IMG/VR virus record: IMGVR_UViG_3300009537_000110
Coordinates: 1 to 30,746 of that record
Source: a virus
DNA: 30,746 nt
Reading direction: 5' to 3' (one strand)
Part shown: piece by piece, positions 13,311-22,078 of the stretch
Position numbering within the stretch: position 1 is the stretch's first letter
How the letters are laid out: each line of letters starts with the position of its first letter
The notes under the pieces: generated by a model
Told to the model about the DNA's origin: nothing
Databases searched by the model: none
The model's input: only the letters and a program-made list of their open reading frames with translations
Made by a program: the position numbers and the translations under genes

Positions 13311-13868
13311 ATGGCAGCAAAGAAAAACCCCACCAAGAAGAAGGTGGTGAAAAAGAAAGCAAAGAAGAAATCGGTCGCCAAGAAAAGGCCAACAGAGAAG
13401 AAATCCGGCGTAAAGGGTGGTAGACCATCGGATTACGACCCAGCCTACAACGAACAGGCCCGTAAGTTGTGTATTCTGGGATACATCGACGAGGAACTGG
13501 CTGACTTCTTTCAAAAACATGTATCCACAATTTATGAATGGAAAAAGAAACACCCAAAGTTTTCCGAGGCCATAAATGCAGGACGTGATTTAGCTAACGC
13601 CGATGTAGCGGATAGCTTATACAATCGGGCTATGGGATATACCCATAAATCCGAGCACATTCATGTAAACGCCAAAGGGGATGTAACCAGGGTAGCAATA
13701 GACAAGCACTACCCCCCTGACTCGACAGCTTGTATTTTCTTCCTGAAAAACCGTGATAGAACACGCTGGCAAGACAAACAGAACCATGAGATTAACCCGG
13801 GTGATGAGCTCAAAGAGTTAATGGGCATGATACCGTCAACCTTAGGGCCTCCCGGCCAGCGTGGCTGA
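13311..13868 (+). CDS. terS: Terminase small subunit
   Basis: 185 aa. The first 40 residues are an extremely Lys-rich tail (AAKKNPTKKKVVKKKAKKKS). A helix-turn-helix-like region follows: GGRPSDYDPAYNEQARKL, GYIDEELADFF, VSTIYEWKKKHPKFSEA, typical of TerS DNA-recognition domains. The C-terminus has FFLKNRDRTRWQDK, a motif common in TerS. It recognises phage DNA and starts packaging with TerL. Its stop overlaps the TerL start (GTG). GGAGAG precedes the ATG. Confidence 0.85.
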   Translation: MAAKKNPTKKKVVKKKAKKKSVAKKRPTEKKSGVKGGRPSDYDPAYNEQARKLCILGYIDEELADFFQKHVSTIYEWKKKHPKFSEAINAGRDLANADVADSLYNRAMGYTHKSEHIHVNAKGDVTRVAIDKHYPPDSTACIFFLKNRDRTRWQDKQNHEINPGDELKELMGMIPSTLGPPGQRG

Positions 13869-15357
13869 TCTCAAGCGACTCGCTGGCCAGTTTGCAGACC
13901 AACTCTGGCGATTAAATAACCTGTATTACATCACGGATAAACAAGGTAAGCGCGTATTATTCCGGCTGAACGACAAGCAACTGCAGCTCTATCACGAAAT
14001 GTGGTATTTGAGTCTAATACTCAAGGCCAGACAATTTGGCTATACCACATTTATCGATTTATTTATTTTGGATACCTGCTTATTCAACGAGGATACCAAG
14101 GCCGGCATCATTGCTCACAAGCTTGATGACGCAAAGGTTATATTCCGCAACAAGATTCAGTATCCCTACGCAGGTCTGCCCGACGGCCTGAAGGCGGTAG
14201 TCCCGATCAAGACCGAGCGCGCCGAAGAGTACGTGTTCGGCAATAATAGCTCTATACGGGTTAGCACCTCATATCGCTCGGGAACTTTACAGATACTGCA
14301 TATCAGTGAGTTGGGAAAAATATGCGCAAAAGAACCGGAGAAGGCCAAAGAGATAAATACGGGCGCCATCGAAGCGGTGGCCAAAGGCCAGATGATATTT
14401 ATCGAGTCTACGGCGGAAGGACGTGAAGGTCTATTTCATGATCTAAGTAAAACAGCGCAAGATCTGTCGCTCTCAGGTAGGGCGCCGAACGAAATGGAAT
14501 TCAAGTTCTTTTTCACGGCATGGTTCGAGAACCCTGAGTACACACTGAACCCGGTTAACGTGCCCATCCCGCAGGACATGCACGTCTATTTTAAGGCGCT
14601 CGAAGATGAACACGGCATCTACCTGACCCCAGGGCAAAAGGCCTGGTATGTCGTCAAAGCTGCACGACTAAAAGAAGACATGTTCCGCGAGTACCCCAGT
14701 ACGCCCGAAGAGGCCTTCAAGGCCTCCGTGGAAGGTGCGTATTATGGCAAGATTATCGCCAGGCTACGAACACAAAACCGGATCCGTCGTGTAGCCTACG
14801 AGCCATTACTCCCCGTTCATACGTTCTGGGATTTGGGTTTAAATGACGCGATGGCCATCTGGTTCTATCAGCACCGGATTGGCGAACGTCGCCTGATTGA
14901 CTATTACGAGAACAGTGGCGAAGGCATTAAGCACTATGCCCGCATCATGAAAGACAAGAAGTATGTCTACGGCACACATTATATGCCGCATGACGCGAAG
15001 GTGCAGAGCATTCAGACCGGCAAGACCCTGATTCAGTATGCCTCTAACCTGGGTATTAAGCCCATTGTACGGGTACGTCGAGCCAAAAATCAGGAAGAGC
15101 TGTTGAACGATATCGCCACAACACGGGGCTTCCTGGAGACATGCTGGATAGACGAAGAGAAGTGCGACAAAGGCATCAAGGCCCTGGAGAATTACAGGAA
15201 AGAGTGGGATGAGAACCTGGGTACATTCAAACGAACACCGCTACACAACTGGGCGAGTAACGGCGCTGACTCACTGCGCTGCGGTGCGGTGGGTATTGGC
15301 GTGATTAATACTGCCAGCAGCGATGACCTAATACCCGAAGAAGTACCTGATTATTAA
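13861..15357 (+). CDS. terL: Terminase large subunit
   Basis: 498 aa, DNA-packaging motor ATPase and nuclease. The ATPase part has the variant Walker A K-A-R-Q-FGYTT near residue 55 (TerL of this type replaces the usual GKT), and Walker B LHISE near 146-150 with catalytic Glu. The nuclease half begins with FWDLG near 322, has PHDA near 379 and ends with HNWASNGADSLR, all conserved in RNase H-like TerL nucleases. GTG start coupled to TerS. Acts at the portal vertex. Full length. Confidence 0.95.
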   Translation: MADLKRLAGQFADQLWRLNNLYYITDKQGKRVLFRLNDKQLQLYHEMWYLSLILKARQFGYTTFIDLFILDTCLFNEDTKAGIIAHKLDDAKVIFRNKIQYPYAGLPDGLKAVVPIKTERAEEYVFGNNSSIRVSTSYRSGTLQILHISELGKICAKEPEKAKEINTGAIEAVAKGQMIFIESTAEGREGLFHDLSKTAQDLSLSGRAPNEMEFKFFFTAWFENPEYTLNPVNVPIPQDMHVYFKALEDEHGIYLTPGQKAWYVVKAARLKEDMFREYPSTPEEAFKASVEGAYYGKIIARLRTQNRIRRVAYEPLLPVHTFWDLGLNDAMAIWFYQHRIGERRLIDYYENSGEGIKHYARIMKDKKYVYGTHYMPHDAKVQSIQTGKTLIQYASNLGIKPIVRVRRAKNQEELLNDIATTRGFLETCWIDEEKCDKGIKALENYRKEWDENLGTFKRTPLHNWASNGADSLRCGAVGIGVINTASSDDLIPEEVPDY

Positions 15358-15372
15358 AACAGGAGATAGCTT

Positions 15373-15903
15373 ATGAGTTGCAGTCATCTATATGAAGGAA
15401 ACAACAGCATAATACAATGTAAAGGCCGATGTGGACATGACGGCCCTCATTACTCTTACGAAAAAGTATCACATAACCAAGGGGTTAAGGCATTTAAGAA
15501 ATATTTATGGAACAATAATGGTGAAGTACCGGCGCAACCAGTAGAAAACGGCAGGGCTTTCCAGTGTGATTACGACCTTGGACGCGAAGAGCGAAAAAAA
15601 ATAATGAGCCTGGCTATTGCTGATGCAAGGGGCACCCTACCCAAAGGTATGGTGTTTGAGATCAGGACGAAAATTATACCAGCAGAGACCAAATTGGATT
15701 ACGGCAGAAGAAGCCTCACACGCAGGGAAATGGCAGAGAATTGGGGTATTGCTTGGTACAGCGTGCAGCCTGTAAGTCAGCCGGTAGGATTTGAGGGTTG
15801 TTATTCATACACACCCGATGAACCTTTATTCCAATGTGATGTTGATATAGACAAAGAGCCGGAGCTAGGTGGGTATCGATTACTGGCGCGCATTTTATGC
15901 TAA
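15373..15903 (+). CDS. Hypothetical protein (176 aa)
   Basis: AGGAG site before the ATG. It carries clustered Cys and His (CSHLYEG, C-K-G-R-CGHDGPHYSYE), and the phrase FQCD occurs twice (GRAFQCDYD and LFQCDVD). The C-terminus includes SLTRREMAENWGIAWYSVQP. No family recognised. Sits between TerL and a small membrane gene, so it is probably an accessory insertion in the packaging block. Confidence 0.6.
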   Translation: MSCSHLYEGNNSIIQCKGRCGHDGPHYSYEKVSHNQGVKAFKKYLWNNNGEVPAQPVENGRAFQCDYDLGREERKKIMSLAIADARGTLPKGMVFEIRTKIIPAETKLDYGRRSLTRREMAENWGIAWYSVQPVSQPVGFEGCYSYTPDEPLFQCDVDIDKEPELGGYRLLARILC

Positions 15904-15919
15904 AGATTGAGGACAAAAA

Positions 15920-16114
15920 ATGAATAGGAAGCAAATGGACATTATCGCTGGCCTATTTCTTGGCTTGGTGCTGATGTTTGTTATCACGCCTCGCGTACTG
16001 GGCGTACATATGACCGAAGGCGAGATACTAATTGAATTCTGGTATTGGTGGGTCGCTGCCATGCTATCTGCAGTAGCGGCCTGTCTCTGTTATTTTTACC
16101 CAGCAAAGAGGTAA
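15920..16114 (+). CDS. Two-span small membrane protein, possible holin
   Basis: 64 aa. Hydrophobic segments IIAGLFLGLVLMFVI and YWWVAAMLSAVAACLCYF are separated by a short polar loop, with a basic C-terminal end (YPAKR). The size and two-span form resemble class II holins, but many phage membrane proteins look the same and no endolysin is visible beside it. AGGAC site weak. Confidence 0.5.
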   Translation: MNRKQMDIIAGLFLGLVLMFVITPRVLGVHMTEGEILIEFWYWWVAAMLSAVAACLCYFYPAKR

Positions 16115-16119
16115 ATACC

Positions 16120-16284
16120 ATGGCAACACCTGACAACCCTGTTCAGTCAACAGATCTGGATTGGGAGCAACTGGTCCGTGCCGCTGAGGGCAAGGATTTC
16201 GATAAGCCGCCGATTGTCTATGAGTTTGGCGGCGGTAAGCGCACGTTTGAAGATTCGGGCGATAGCTCGGGTATTTACGAATGA
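16120..16284 (+). CDS. Small acidic hypothetical protein (54 aa)
   Basis: I chose the ATG at 16120 (AGAGGT just upstream); the open frame upstream of it overlaps the membrane gene and lacks a site. An acidic, Gly/Asp-rich sequence (ATPDNPVQSTDLDWEQLVRA, EDSGDSSGIYE). No function known. One of several tiny genes in the terminase-portal gap. Confidence 0.55.
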   Translation: MATPDNPVQSTDLDWEQLVRAAEGKDFDKPPIVYEFGGGKRTFEDSGDSSGIYE

Positions 16285-16302
16285 ACATAAGAGGTTACTA
16301 AT

Positions 16303-16536
16303 ATGCCGAGTATCACAGAAAACGTAAAGCATGCGCCTGGCATGAGTTTGCGCACACAAGAAGAACTGCTTGAATTGCTGCAGGCTACACAGGTCGATTT
16401 AGTTATGCTGAAGTTAGCCTTTGATACCCTGGTTACCAAATTGAACGCCGATGCTGTTGCACAGAACCTGGCTGTTGCCAGCTCACAGCTTGACGAGGAT
16501 TACGCTGGATCTGGCGTGCTGACGTTGACGCAGTAA
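16303..16536 (+). CDS. Hypothetical helical protein (77 aa)
   Basis: AGAGGT site before the ATG. The sequence ELLELLQATQVDLVMLKLAF and the following Ala/Val/Leu heptads suggest a coiled coil. The tail is short and polar. Possibly a small head or scaffold-associated protein. Its stop is followed immediately by the next ATG. Confidence 0.6.
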   Translation: MPSITENVKHAPGMSLRTQEELLELLQATQVDLVMLKLAFDTLVTKLNADAVAQNLAVASSQLDEDYAGSGVLTLTQ

Positions 16537-16716
16537 ATGCCTGAATACGGTTGCATACATTGCAGAACACACCAGCCGGCTTACAGCATTGCTCCTTTCA
16601 CCTGTGAAGTTTGCGGGCAAAAGTGGAAACGTGCTGTATTGGTGCCCGGCGAAGGCAGTTACGTGCCAATCGGATCACCGACCAAACAGCTGGACGAACA
16701 CGGAGTTATTGATTGA
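16537..16716 (+). CDS. Small zinc-ribbon protein (59 aa)
   Basis: Starts directly after the upstream TAA. Two Cys pairs, C-I-H-C and C-E-V-C-G-Q-K-W, are spaced as in a zinc ribbon of rubredoxin-like form. The last base of its TGA is the first base of the next ATG. Small Cys-pair proteins between terminase and portal occur in other phages; role unknown. Confidence 0.65.
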   Translation: MPEYGCIHCRTHQPAYSIAPFTCEVCGQKWKRAVLVPGEGSYVPIGSPTKQLDEHGVID

Positions 16717-17057
16717 TGAGTGAGAGCGAGATTATTAAGTCCGTTGTATCCCCTTCGGGCCAGATTATGCTTAAGAATGTGATGCAGACCTTGTATAAAC
16801 ACTACCCAGATCATAAATGGCTATGCAAAGTCGATGAGGATGGCGGCATTATAGCAATCTATAACCTGCGGTTCTCGGGTACACAAGGCTATATTCTGCA
16901 TATCGGCAAGATGGATCCGGAATATCGGTGCGTGATGAACGCTGGGGGTGAGATTTTGGAACGGTATCGTCAACGCAGGGGGCAGGCCAATGAGCGCGAT
17001 TTGATGGATGTTGTCGGTATGCGCGATTTTAAAGGCGAAATTGCTTACGATGCCTAA
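16716..17057 (+). CDS. Hypothetical protein (113 aa)
   Basis: ATG at 16716, TGATG-coupled to the zinc-ribbon gene. A mixed alpha/beta protein (SGQIMLKNVMQTLYKHYPDH, then GIIAIYNLRFSGTQGYILHI) ending in MRDFKGEIAYDA. Overlaps the portal start by 8 bases, a sign of translation coupled to portal. Not recognised. Confidence 0.65.
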   Translation: MSESEIIKSVVSPSGQIMLKNVMQTLYKHYPDHKWLCKVDEDGGIIAIYNLRFSGTQGYILHIGKMDPEYRCVMNAGGEILERYRQRRGQANERDLMDVVGMRDFKGEIAYDA

Positions 17058-19269
17058 TCAAAATCAGATCGATGAGCTGGCTGCAGAGCATGATGAGGCC
17101 GTTCTGGATGACTCTACACGTGATGAAGAGTGGTTACGCCTCGCGCGTGACGCCTATTCAACCTCGACCGACTATCTGGATGGATCGCTTAAGGCGCAAT
17201 GGGAACGTAATTATGCGATGTTTCGCAGTAAACACCCCCCTGGCAGTAAATACTATTCCGAGTCATATAAGGCGCGGTCGAAGATATTCCGACCGAAAAC
17301 ACGCTCTGCAGTTCGTCGCAATGAGGCGGCAGCATCTAAGGCTTACTTCTCGACCTATGATGCGGTCCAGATTAATGCCGAGAATGATGATGATCCAGAA
17401 CAGGTAGCCGCAGCAGCAGTTAATAAAGAGCTGATGAACTACCGGCTTAAGCATTCTGTCCGGTGGTTCAAATGCGTGATCGGCGCTTATCAGGAGACGA
17501 TGAACGTCGGGTTTGTGGTCTCAATGCAACGGTGGATCTACAAAGAGAAGAAGGTTATCTACGAACAAGAAGTGCTCGACGAGAACGGGAAAACCATCCT
17601 TGACGAGCAAGGTAATGCGGTTACCGAGGAAGTCAGCGAGGTAACCGTTATCAAAGATCAACCCGTCATTGAATTGCGCCCACTAGAGAATATACGTCTG
17701 GATCCGGCCTGTGATTGGATTGACCCGATTAATACATCACCGTACCTGATCGATATGATCCCGATGTATGTTTACGAGGTAAGGTCGAACGTAGAATCAG
17801 AGGGATGGCGCGAACTGACTGATGGTGAAATCATGTCGGCCGCAAAACAGCACTACGATACCACCCGTCAACAGAGGGAAGGCACCGAGCGTCGGGACTC
17901 CAAAGAAGGCCAGACCTCGATTAATGAGTATCAACTGGTCTGGGTGCATCGCAATATCATTAAACGTGATAATCAGGACTGGGTGTACTACACGCTGGGT
18001 TCAACCATTATGTTGAGCGACCCAGTGACCATCGAAGAGGCCTACGACCAAACAGAACGGCCCTATGTAGGCGGTAGCTGTATCATTGAGGCACACCGGA
18101 CTTATCCGTCTGCACCGACAGAGCTCGGCGCCGGTATCCAAAACGAAGCCAATGAAATCGCCAATGCGCGTATCGATAACATCAAACTGGCCATCAATCA
18201 ACGCAAATACATCCGTCGCGGCGCTGATATAGATTTCAAGAATCTGATGCGCTCCGTCCCCGGTGGCTGCGTCATGATGGATGATGTGAGTAATGATGTT
18301 AAAGCAGAGGATGTGCGCGACGTAACCAGTAGCTCGTATCAGGAGCAAGACCGGCTGAATGTCGATTATGATGAGATTATGGGGACTTTCTCTCCAGGCT
18401 CCGTACAGTCGAACCGGAAATTGAATGAAACAGTCGGTGGAATGGAGCTGCTTGGCGAAGATGCTAACTTTATGTCTGAATACCAGTTACGAGTATTCAA
18501 TGAGACATGGGTTGAGCCGGTACTGAACCAGGTACTCAAGTTGGTGCAGAAGCACGAAACAGACAAAACCATCCTGGCTATCGCCGGGCGCAAGGCAAAT
18601 ATCAAGAAGCACGGTGTCGAGAAACTGGATTTACGTGCCCTGGCTGAACCTATGACATTGAGTGTGTCTGTCGGATTCGATGCTACTGACCCACGCAAAC
18701 GTATCGAGAAGTTAGCCGTTGGCATGAGGACTATTGGCGAGTTCTTCCCTCAGATCATCCAGCAAGCAGACCCGGAGCCTGTTATCAACGAAGTTTTCGG
18801 GGCGCTCGGGTTTGATACCGGCAAGCGGTTCTTCCCGAGCCTGGGTGAAGGTCAAGATCCACAGATACAGCAACTGCAACAGCAAATCCAGCAGCTGCAA
18901 CAGTTCATCCAGACCAAACAGGTTGAAACCGAAGGTAAGATTAAGGTCGAGCAAATCAAGCAGCAGGGCGCCAATGAACGGGACCGTGCTAAATTAGAGA
19001 TAACGCGCGAAATTGAAGCCGCAAAGACGAAGCTGTCATATATCGACAAGCAGTTGTCCGCAGAAACTAACGATATTGCTCGCTCAGAGCTGCTACTTGA
19101 GCAGGCCGCACTGGAACATAATATGCGCACAAAAGAGCTTGAGCTATTACAGGGTGAACGCGCGGCCATTCAGGAAAAGATTAATATAGCCAGCACTGGC
19201 ATGGATGACTCAAAAGCAGGCGTTATACAGCGAGATAATTACGGGGCAGTGCCTCACGCGCAAGGTTAA
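17050..19269 (+). CDS. Portal protein (P22-size class)
   Basis: 739 aa from the ATG at 17050; an upstream extension would overlap the previous gene with no site. The N-terminus has KFR-like KIFRPKTRSAVRRNEAAASKAYFST, and the middle has the clamp/wing region with LRPLENIRLDPACDW and PYVGGSCIIEAHRTYPS. Next comes GIQNEANEIANARIDNIKLA, then the FSPGSVQSNRKLNETVGGM region. The C-terminus is a long Gln-rich coiled coil (QIQQLQQQIQQLQQFI...) of over 100 residues, which would form a barrel or helix extending into the capsid. Dodecameric DNA gate of the capsid, connected to TerL during packaging. Confidence 0.9.
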   Translation: MPNQNQIDELAAEHDEAVLDDSTRDEEWLRLARDAYSTSTDYLDGSLKAQWERNYAMFRSKHPPGSKYYSESYKARSKIFRPKTRSAVRRNEAAASKAYFSTYDAVQINAENDDDPEQVAAAAVNKELMNYRLKHSVRWFKCVIGAYQETMNVGFVVSMQRWIYKEKKVIYEQEVLDENGKTILDEQGNAVTEEVSEVTVIKDQPVIELRPLENIRLDPACDWIDPINTSPYLIDMIPMYVYEVRSNVESEGWRELTDGEIMSAAKQHYDTTRQQREGTERRDSKEGQTSINEYQLVWVHRNIIKRDNQDWVYYTLGSTIMLSDPVTIEEAYDQTERPYVGGSCIIEAHRTYPSAPTELGAGIQNEANEIANARIDNIKLAINQRKYIRRGADIDFKNLMRSVPGGCVMMDDVSNDVKAEDVRDVTSSSYQEQDRLNVDYDEIMGTFSPGSVQSNRKLNETVGGMELLGEDANFMSEYQLRVFNETWVEPVLNQVLKLVQKHETDKTILAIAGRKANIKKHGVEKLDLRALAEPMTLSVSVGFDATDPRKRIEKLAVGMRTIGEFFPQIIQQADPEPVINEVFGALGFDTGKRFFPSLGEGQDPQIQQLQQQIQQLQQFIQTKQVETEGKIKVEQIKQQGANERDRAKLEITREIEAAKTKLSYIDKQLSAETNDIARSELLLEQAALEHNMRTKELELLQGERAAIQEKINIASTGMDDSKAGVIQRDNYGAVPHAQG

Positions 19270-19272
19270 AGT

Positions 19273-19581
19273 ATGAGCGAAGAAAATACATTCATGGAAA
19301 TGGAACTGCCTGATAACGCCGAGGTTATTGCCCTTGGCATGGAAGCTCAGCAATTTACTTCATCAAGTCTTGGTCGGTACTTGATCGGCTGTGCAGAACG
19401 TGATGCGAATAAGGCGATGAATTTGTTAATGAAGGCTGACCCAACGAATACGTCCGAGATCATCAAGTTGCAGTCAACTATTACACGACTACGTGACTTT
19501 GAATCGTGGCTGGATGAGGTGATCACTGCCGGCAATATGGCTTATCAAGCATACCTGGAGGAAACAGAAGTTACCGAGTAG
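19273..19581 (+). CDS. Hypothetical protein after portal (102 aa)
   Basis: An acidic, helical protein (EENTFMEMELPDNAEVIALG, then DANKAMNLLMKADPTNTSEIIKLQSTITRLRDFESWLDEV), probably a small virion or assembly protein by location. It ends the portal transcript, since an intrinsic terminator follows at 19609. Confidence 0.65.
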   Translation: MSEENTFMEMELPDNAEVIALGMEAQQFTSSSLGRYLIGCAERDANKAMNLLMKADPTNTSEIIKLQSTITRLRDFESWLDEVITAGNMAYQAYLEETEVTE

Positions 19582-19608
19582 AAAGAATTACTTATTGAAT
19601 TTTACACG

Positions 19609-19631
19609 ACCGGCTATATGTCGGTTTTTTT
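19609..19631 (+). terminator. Intrinsic terminator between portal block and scaffold
   Basis: ACCGGC (19609-19614) pairs with GTCGGT (19620-19625), one G-T pair, loop TATAT, followed by seven T (19625-19631). It could reduce portal relative to scaffold and coat, or be a full stop if a promoter lies beyond. Confidence 0.75.
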
Positions 19632-19655
19632 ATTTACTAACTGGAGTTAATACCC

Positions 19656-20702
19656 ATGGCTAAAGAAGATACTACCTCAACTGGCGTGTCTGATGAAATC
19701 GACAACGATGCGATTGATCAAGACGAACTGAACAACATTGATGCCGAGAACGAACAAACACTAAACCCTCGTGACGAAATGATGAGCGACATTGTTGCCA
19801 AGGCCAGAGCTGCACGCGAAGCAGAGGAAACCGGTGATCTGGGGGCCACCACTGATGATGATTTAGGCGAAAACGACGATGATCCTAATGACGGCGAAGA
19901 CGACATGGCGACGGTCAAAGTCGACGGCGAAACATTTCAGGTAAGCAAGAAGGAAGTTGATGAGGCAGGGGGTATTAGTGCCTACCAGAAAGAGAAAGCC
20001 GCATCAAATCGACTGCGCGAAGCCGCTGCAGAGAGGCAGCAGGTTACAGCAGAGAGAGCGCGACTCCAGCAAGAACGCGAAGAATTTGAGCGGACGAAGG
20101 TGACAAACCAGTCATCGTCGACTGCCAATAATGAAAACCAGCCATCCGATGATTCGGACGCTGATGATGTTGACTCAAAAGAGTTAGCAGCCCAGCTGTA
20201 CTCAGGCGACGAAGACCTGGCTGCACAGGCTATCGAAAAGTTACTCAAGGGACGCGGCAAGCCTGCTACCCCAGGGAACACGAACTCGATAACTAATGAA
20301 CAGCTAGTCTCTCAAGCAACCGCTCAGGCCGAGTGGAACATTGAGAAGAAGCAGGCAAATGAAGAATTTGCCAAAGAGTATGGTGATATTAATGAGAAAC
20401 CGATGTTGAGACAAGCCGCGAACGAAGAAACCAAACGCCTGGCAAGGGAACACCCTGACTGGGGTCCCCGTAAGATCATTATGCAGGCGGGCGAAAACGT
20501 ACGCGAAGAGTTCAAGAATGAATTCGCAAAACAACTCAACACCGATGATGGCGAAATGGATAAACGCCGCGATAGAAAAAAGGCCATGGATAATGTGAGC
20601 GGGGCAACCGGCAAGAAATCAAGTGCACCGGTTCCCAAAGCTAAAACCCAGAAAGAGATAGTTGCAGGTATGCAAAAGCAGCGATCTCACTCAAACATCT
20701 AA
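19656..20702 (+). CDS. Scaffolding protein
   Basis: 348 aa with a GGAG site. Typical scaffold composition: an acidic N-terminal third (DDDLGENDDDPNDGEDD), a central coiled-coil region rich in Glu/Arg/Ala (RLREAAAERQQVTAERARLQ, EREEFERTK), and a basic C-terminus (DKRRDRKKAMDN... KSSAPVPKAKTQKEI) that would contact coat. Directly before the coat gene. Drives procapsid assembly and leaves before or during packaging. Confidence 0.85.
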   Translation: MAKEDTTSTGVSDEIDNDAIDQDELNNIDAENEQTLNPRDEMMSDIVAKARAAREAEETGDLGATTDDDLGENDDDPNDGEDDMATVKVDGETFQVSKKEVDEAGGISAYQKEKAASNRLREAAAERQQVTAERARLQQEREEFERTKVTNQSSSTANNENQPSDDSDADDVDSKELAAQLYSGDEDLAAQAIEKLLKGRGKPATPGNTNSITNEQLVSQATAQAEWNIEKKQANEEFAKEYGDINEKPMLRQAANEETKRLAREHPDWGPRKIIMQAGENVREEFKNEFAKQLNTDDGEMDKRRDRKKAMDNVSGATGKKSSAPVPKAKTQKEIVAGMQKQRSHSNI

Positions 20703-20715
20703 TGAGGTAAAAACT

Positions 20716-22006
20716 ATGGCTGGTCAATTATGGGCAGTGAGTGCAGACGGTGGTTAATACTATGGCCACCTAATTTGGCTAAATGCTGGGACGCCCTTAG
20801 AGCCGGTATACCTAAACAGTAGTTGGAAACGGCACGCTGAATGGTTTGAAAAGTTATCGGATTGGGTAATCAGCAGGAAAGATCGCTAAGTCTTACGATA
20901 GGCGAAATCCTCAACGACTAATACGCCAAACACTGAATAACAGTGAAGATAGAGTCTGAGCTTGCGTGAAAACGTAAGAGAAATCGAAGTGAAGTAGGTT
21001 TCCGCCCGAAAGGGTTAGTAGGGGGCTGTCATCCCCTGAAAGTAACAGAACGTATATGTACAGTGACGAATTGTCAGACGTACTGCGAACCGCACTACAA
21101 CCGATGACTCGGTTCCGTCAGCACTCTGATGCTAAAGATGCAACAGACAAGGGTCTGAACGCGGGCGACAAGTTCTATTGGAACGTGTACTCCGACGTTG
21201 GTACCCAAGGTCGGGAACTTGCCGAAGATAAGGCGATGCCTGAAACCAAGTACACTATCACCCAGAACAGCCTGACTATTCAAGAGGTCGGGAATAGTGT
21301 GCCGTACTCAGGTAAGCTTGATAACTTCTCCAAGCATCCTGTCAAAGAAGTCATCAACAAGGTGTTAAAGAACGATGCAAACAAGGGGCTGGATATCAAA
21401 GCCCATGCGCAGTTCAATGCAACACCACTTACTGTAGCGCCTGCGAGCGGTACATCAACAACTGCGGTCACGTTAGAGACGACGGGTACCTGTACCGTCA
21501 CAAATAACGTCGCAATGCGTAACGGTCACGTCAAGGCTATTGTCGATATTATGAAAGAACGTAATATCCCAATGTTTAACGGCCAAGACTATTTCTCTGT
21601 CGCATGGCCAACAACCTATCGCACGTTTAAAAATGATCTGGAATCAATTCACCAATATGTCAGTGAAGGCTTCCGCATGATCATGAACGGTGAGATCGGG
21701 CGTTACGAAGGTGTACGTTTCATCGAACAGACGCAAATCCCCAAGGGTGGCGCGGAAGATTCGACTACATGGAACCCCTATACCAGTACAGCTGATGCGT
21801 GGAATAACGCGCTGTCTGATTGGGCATTTTTCTTCGGTGAAGACACAGTAGCAGAAGGTATTGTTATACCTGAAGAGATGAGAGGAAAAATCCCAAGTGA
21901 CTACGGTCGTTCAAAAGGTGTCGCATGGTATGGCCTGATTGGCTACGGCTTAGTACATTCCGCCGCAGCTGATGCTCGTATCATTAAGTGGGAATCGGCG
22001 GCCTGA
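20716..22006 (+). CDS. Major capsid protein (N4 gp56-like), interrupted by a group I intron
   Basis: Two exons: 20716-20754 (13 codons, MAGQLWAVSADGG) and 21053-22006. Joining them gives G-Y-M-Y-SDELSDVLRTALQPMTRF, as in intact N4 gp56-type coat proteins, and a 330-aa product. In unspliced RNA the first exon runs straight into TAA, giving only a 13-residue peptide, and the rest would have to start at the in-frame ATG at 21056, which has no ribosome site. Exon 1 has GAGG 8 bases before its ATG. The coat has the family's middle (VGTQGRELAEDKAMPETKYT, then VPYSGKLDNFSKHPV). See the intron entry for the splice-site evidence. Confidence 0.9.
20755..21052 (+). ncRNA. Group I self-splicing intron in the coat gene (298 nt)
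   Basis: Helices paired by eye: P1 exon GGUGGU (20749-20754) with guide GCCACC (20765-20770), giving the required U-G at the 5' splice site. P10 UAUG (20761-20764) pairs with exon 2 UAUA. P3 UUUGGC (20774-20779) pairs with GCCAAA (20925-20930), P4 UGCUG (20784-20788) with CAGCA (20871-20875), and P5 GCCC (20793-20796) with GGGU (20864-20867). P7 GACU (20916-20919) pairs with AGUC (20953-20956). P8 CACUG/CAGUG is at 20931-20945. P9 CUUGCGU/ACGUAAG has a GAAA loop (20961-20978). It ends in G (21052). The core motifs resemble the Twort phage intron. There is no ORF inside. Confidence 0.93.
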
Positions 22007-22078
22007 CGCATAACTTTAACGTGTGAATCTGCCTAAGATGTTCTATTATTATAGCCTTCAATAACAGAGGGCGGCATA

